DNA from: JAMDCX01 sp049977145
GTDB taxonomy: Bacteria; Planctomycetota; Phycisphaerae; WQYP01
Length of the DNA stretch: 6,521 nucleotides
Reading direction: 5' to 3'
Assembly (NCBI GenBank): GCA_049977145.1
Contig: JBMFGW010000154.1
Span: 1-6,521, forward strand
Part shown: one piece after another, positions 6,010 through 6,521 of the stretch
Layout of the letters: each line of letters starts with the position of its first letter
How positions within the stretch are numbered: position 1 is the stretch's first letter
Notes under the pieces: generated by a model
The model's input: the letters and a program-made list of their open reading frames with translations, nothing else
The model's database searches: none
Told to the model about the DNA's origin: nothing
Translations under genes and position numbers: made by a program

Positions 6010-6114
6010 ATGCGACCACGGAGCACAGATTTTTGGAAAGCTGTGCCGAAAAACGCTCCTAAGAAATCTTTGCGTGCTGCGAAGAAATCGACGGGTTGTG
6101 GCACGGGTCACTGA
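6010..6114 (+). CDS. Possible 34-residue basic small protein
   Basis: ATG at 6010 with GGAG eight bases upstream, ending in TGA. The product is strongly basic, with a Lys/Ala-rich middle (PKNAPKKSLRAAKKS) and a GCGTGH end. It has no membrane segment or recognisable domain. Composition resembles short nucleic-acid-binding tails, but a random short frame in repeat-rich DNA is as likely. It follows yraN by 64 bases and could be cotranscribed. Confidence 0.2.
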   Translation: MRPRSTDFWKAVPKNAPKKSLRAAKKSTGCGTGH

Positions 6115-6133
6115 TCATGGATCAATACCGTTA

Positions 6134-6163
6134 CAGTATTGCGCAGTATTGGTCAGTAGAATC
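6134..6163. repeat. Three tandem 10-base units (CAGTATTG type)
   Basis: CAGTATTGCG, CAGTATTGGT and CAGTAGAATC follow each other directly; the first two share eight leading bases and the third five. A complementary CAATAC at 6123-6128 precedes them, so a small hairpin with the first unit is also possible. Confidence 0.5.
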
Positions 6164-6256
6164 GGGAGCGGCGGCGGGTGGCGTTTAGTATTTGGCATAG
6201 GGATGCGTTGCCGGGGAGGTGTTTTTTGCCGCAACGGCACGGGGAACGGGGTGATC

Positions 6257-6296
6257 CACAGATTTTCACAGATTGTCGCGGATTTCACGACGATTA
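6257..6296. repeat. CACAGATT-type 10-base-period repeat
   Basis: CACAGATTTT, CACAGATTGT, CGCGGATTTC and ACGACGATTA run in succession, the GATT recurring about every 10 bases with decay toward the right. Similar degenerate arrays are familiar to me from intergenic DNA of environmental bacteria; their role is not established. Confidence 0.55.
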
Positions 6297-6299
6297 GCC

Positions 6300-6333
6300 A
6301 CAAGGGACTGAGTTTACAAGGGACTGAGTTTAC
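6300..6333. repeat. Perfect 16-base tandem duplication
   Basis: The unit ACAAGGGACTGAGTTT occurs twice with no mismatch plus two further matching bases. It directly follows the CACAGATT-type array, suggesting replication slippage or an expanding repeat. Confidence 0.9.
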
Positions 6334-6395
6334 GCCGACGACGGCGCATTTACAACGAGGGAGCGGGCGTAGACGGAGGAAACGACGCGACGTGT

Positions 6396-6521
6396 TTAGC
6401 ATGACGGTATGGTGACTGATGCACCGTGACATCGGGATTGCCGCCTCGCCAGGCACAATCCAGTAACCTTTAGAGCCTTCGCCGTTTCCATAAACTTGTT
6501 ACGTCCCCGTTTCACTTTCTC
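6396..6521 (-). CDS. Possible C-terminal end of a gene entering from the right
   Basis: The only minus-strand frame open at the right edge: 41 residues beginning EKVKRGRNKFMETAKALKV and ending at TAA (6396-6398). The first 20 residues look protein-like and basic. I do not recognise the family, and the tail is less convincing. It could equally be noncoding sequence. Confidence 0.2.
   Translation of the reverse strand, partial: EKVKRGRNKFMETAKALKVTGLCLARRQSRCHGASVTIPSC

Larger units (their letters stand above)
5946..6521. other. Gene-poor, repeat-rich right end
   Basis: 576 bases without a convincing gene. The segment holds a short basic ORF (6010-6114), a 10-base-period repeat (6134-6163), a CACAGATT-type 10-base-period repeat (6257-6296), a 16-base tandem duplication (6300-6333), and a minus-strand frame open to the right edge. 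A longer minus-strand frame across 6115-6456 is rich in Pro, Arg and Cys, unlike a normal protein, and spans all of these repeats, so I treat it as spurious. Confidence 0.6.

Noticed and set aside
6257..6333. CRISPR array
   Set aside because: Units are 10 or 16 bases and directly tandem with no spacers; no cas genes nearby.
6115..6456. 113-codon frames on both strands at the right end
   Set aside because: Both span the tandem repeats and show Pro/Arg/Cys-skewed, low-complexity translation without a domain.

Overview
The window looks like ordinary chromosome from a Gram-negative bacterium of moderate to fairly high GC. It carries five confident protein genes: an uncharacterised metal-dependent amidohydrolase, kdsA, nadB, tpx and a yraN-type UPF0102 gene. 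kdsA implies a lipopolysaccharide outer membrane. The mix of a metal-dependent (Cys-type) KdsA with intergenic CACAGATT-like periodic repeats reminds me of environmental Verrucomicrobiota and related PVC-group genomes, but that placement is an impression and not something the sequence proves.

Layout: positions 1-209 hold only weak open frames. The amidohydrolase (210-1274) and kdsA (1728-2555) both lie on the minus strand, separated by a 453-base gap. Most of that gap is a 259-bp segment bounded by imperfect 27-bp inverted repeats, which resembles a small non-autonomous mobile element. A 521-base gap separates the divergent kdsA and nadB starts and contains a potentially folded nadB leader. 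nadB (3077-4741, plus) and tpx (4879-5379, minus) converge across 137 bases. tpx and yraN (5538-5945, plus) diverge across 158 bases, where there is a compact palindrome. The last 576 bases have no convincing gene but hold three different short tandem repeats, one candidate small ORF, and an open frame running off the right edge.

Functionally, KdsA makes Kdo-8-phosphate for lipid A-core assembly, NadB makes iminoaspartate for de novo NAD synthesis (with NadA, not present here), and Tpx reduces peroxides. YraN is a nuclease-fold protein of unclear role. The genes alternate in strand with long gaps, so each is probably its own transcription unit and no pathway operon is visible. Several starts are revised inward from the longest frame because a better Shine-Dalgarno/ATG lies downstream (tpx, kdsA, nadB, amidohydrolase, yraN). 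I found no defence system, CRISPR array, toxin-antitoxin pair, phage gene, tRNA or rRNA. The best candidates for something unrecorded are the inverted-repeat element and the repeat-rich right end.
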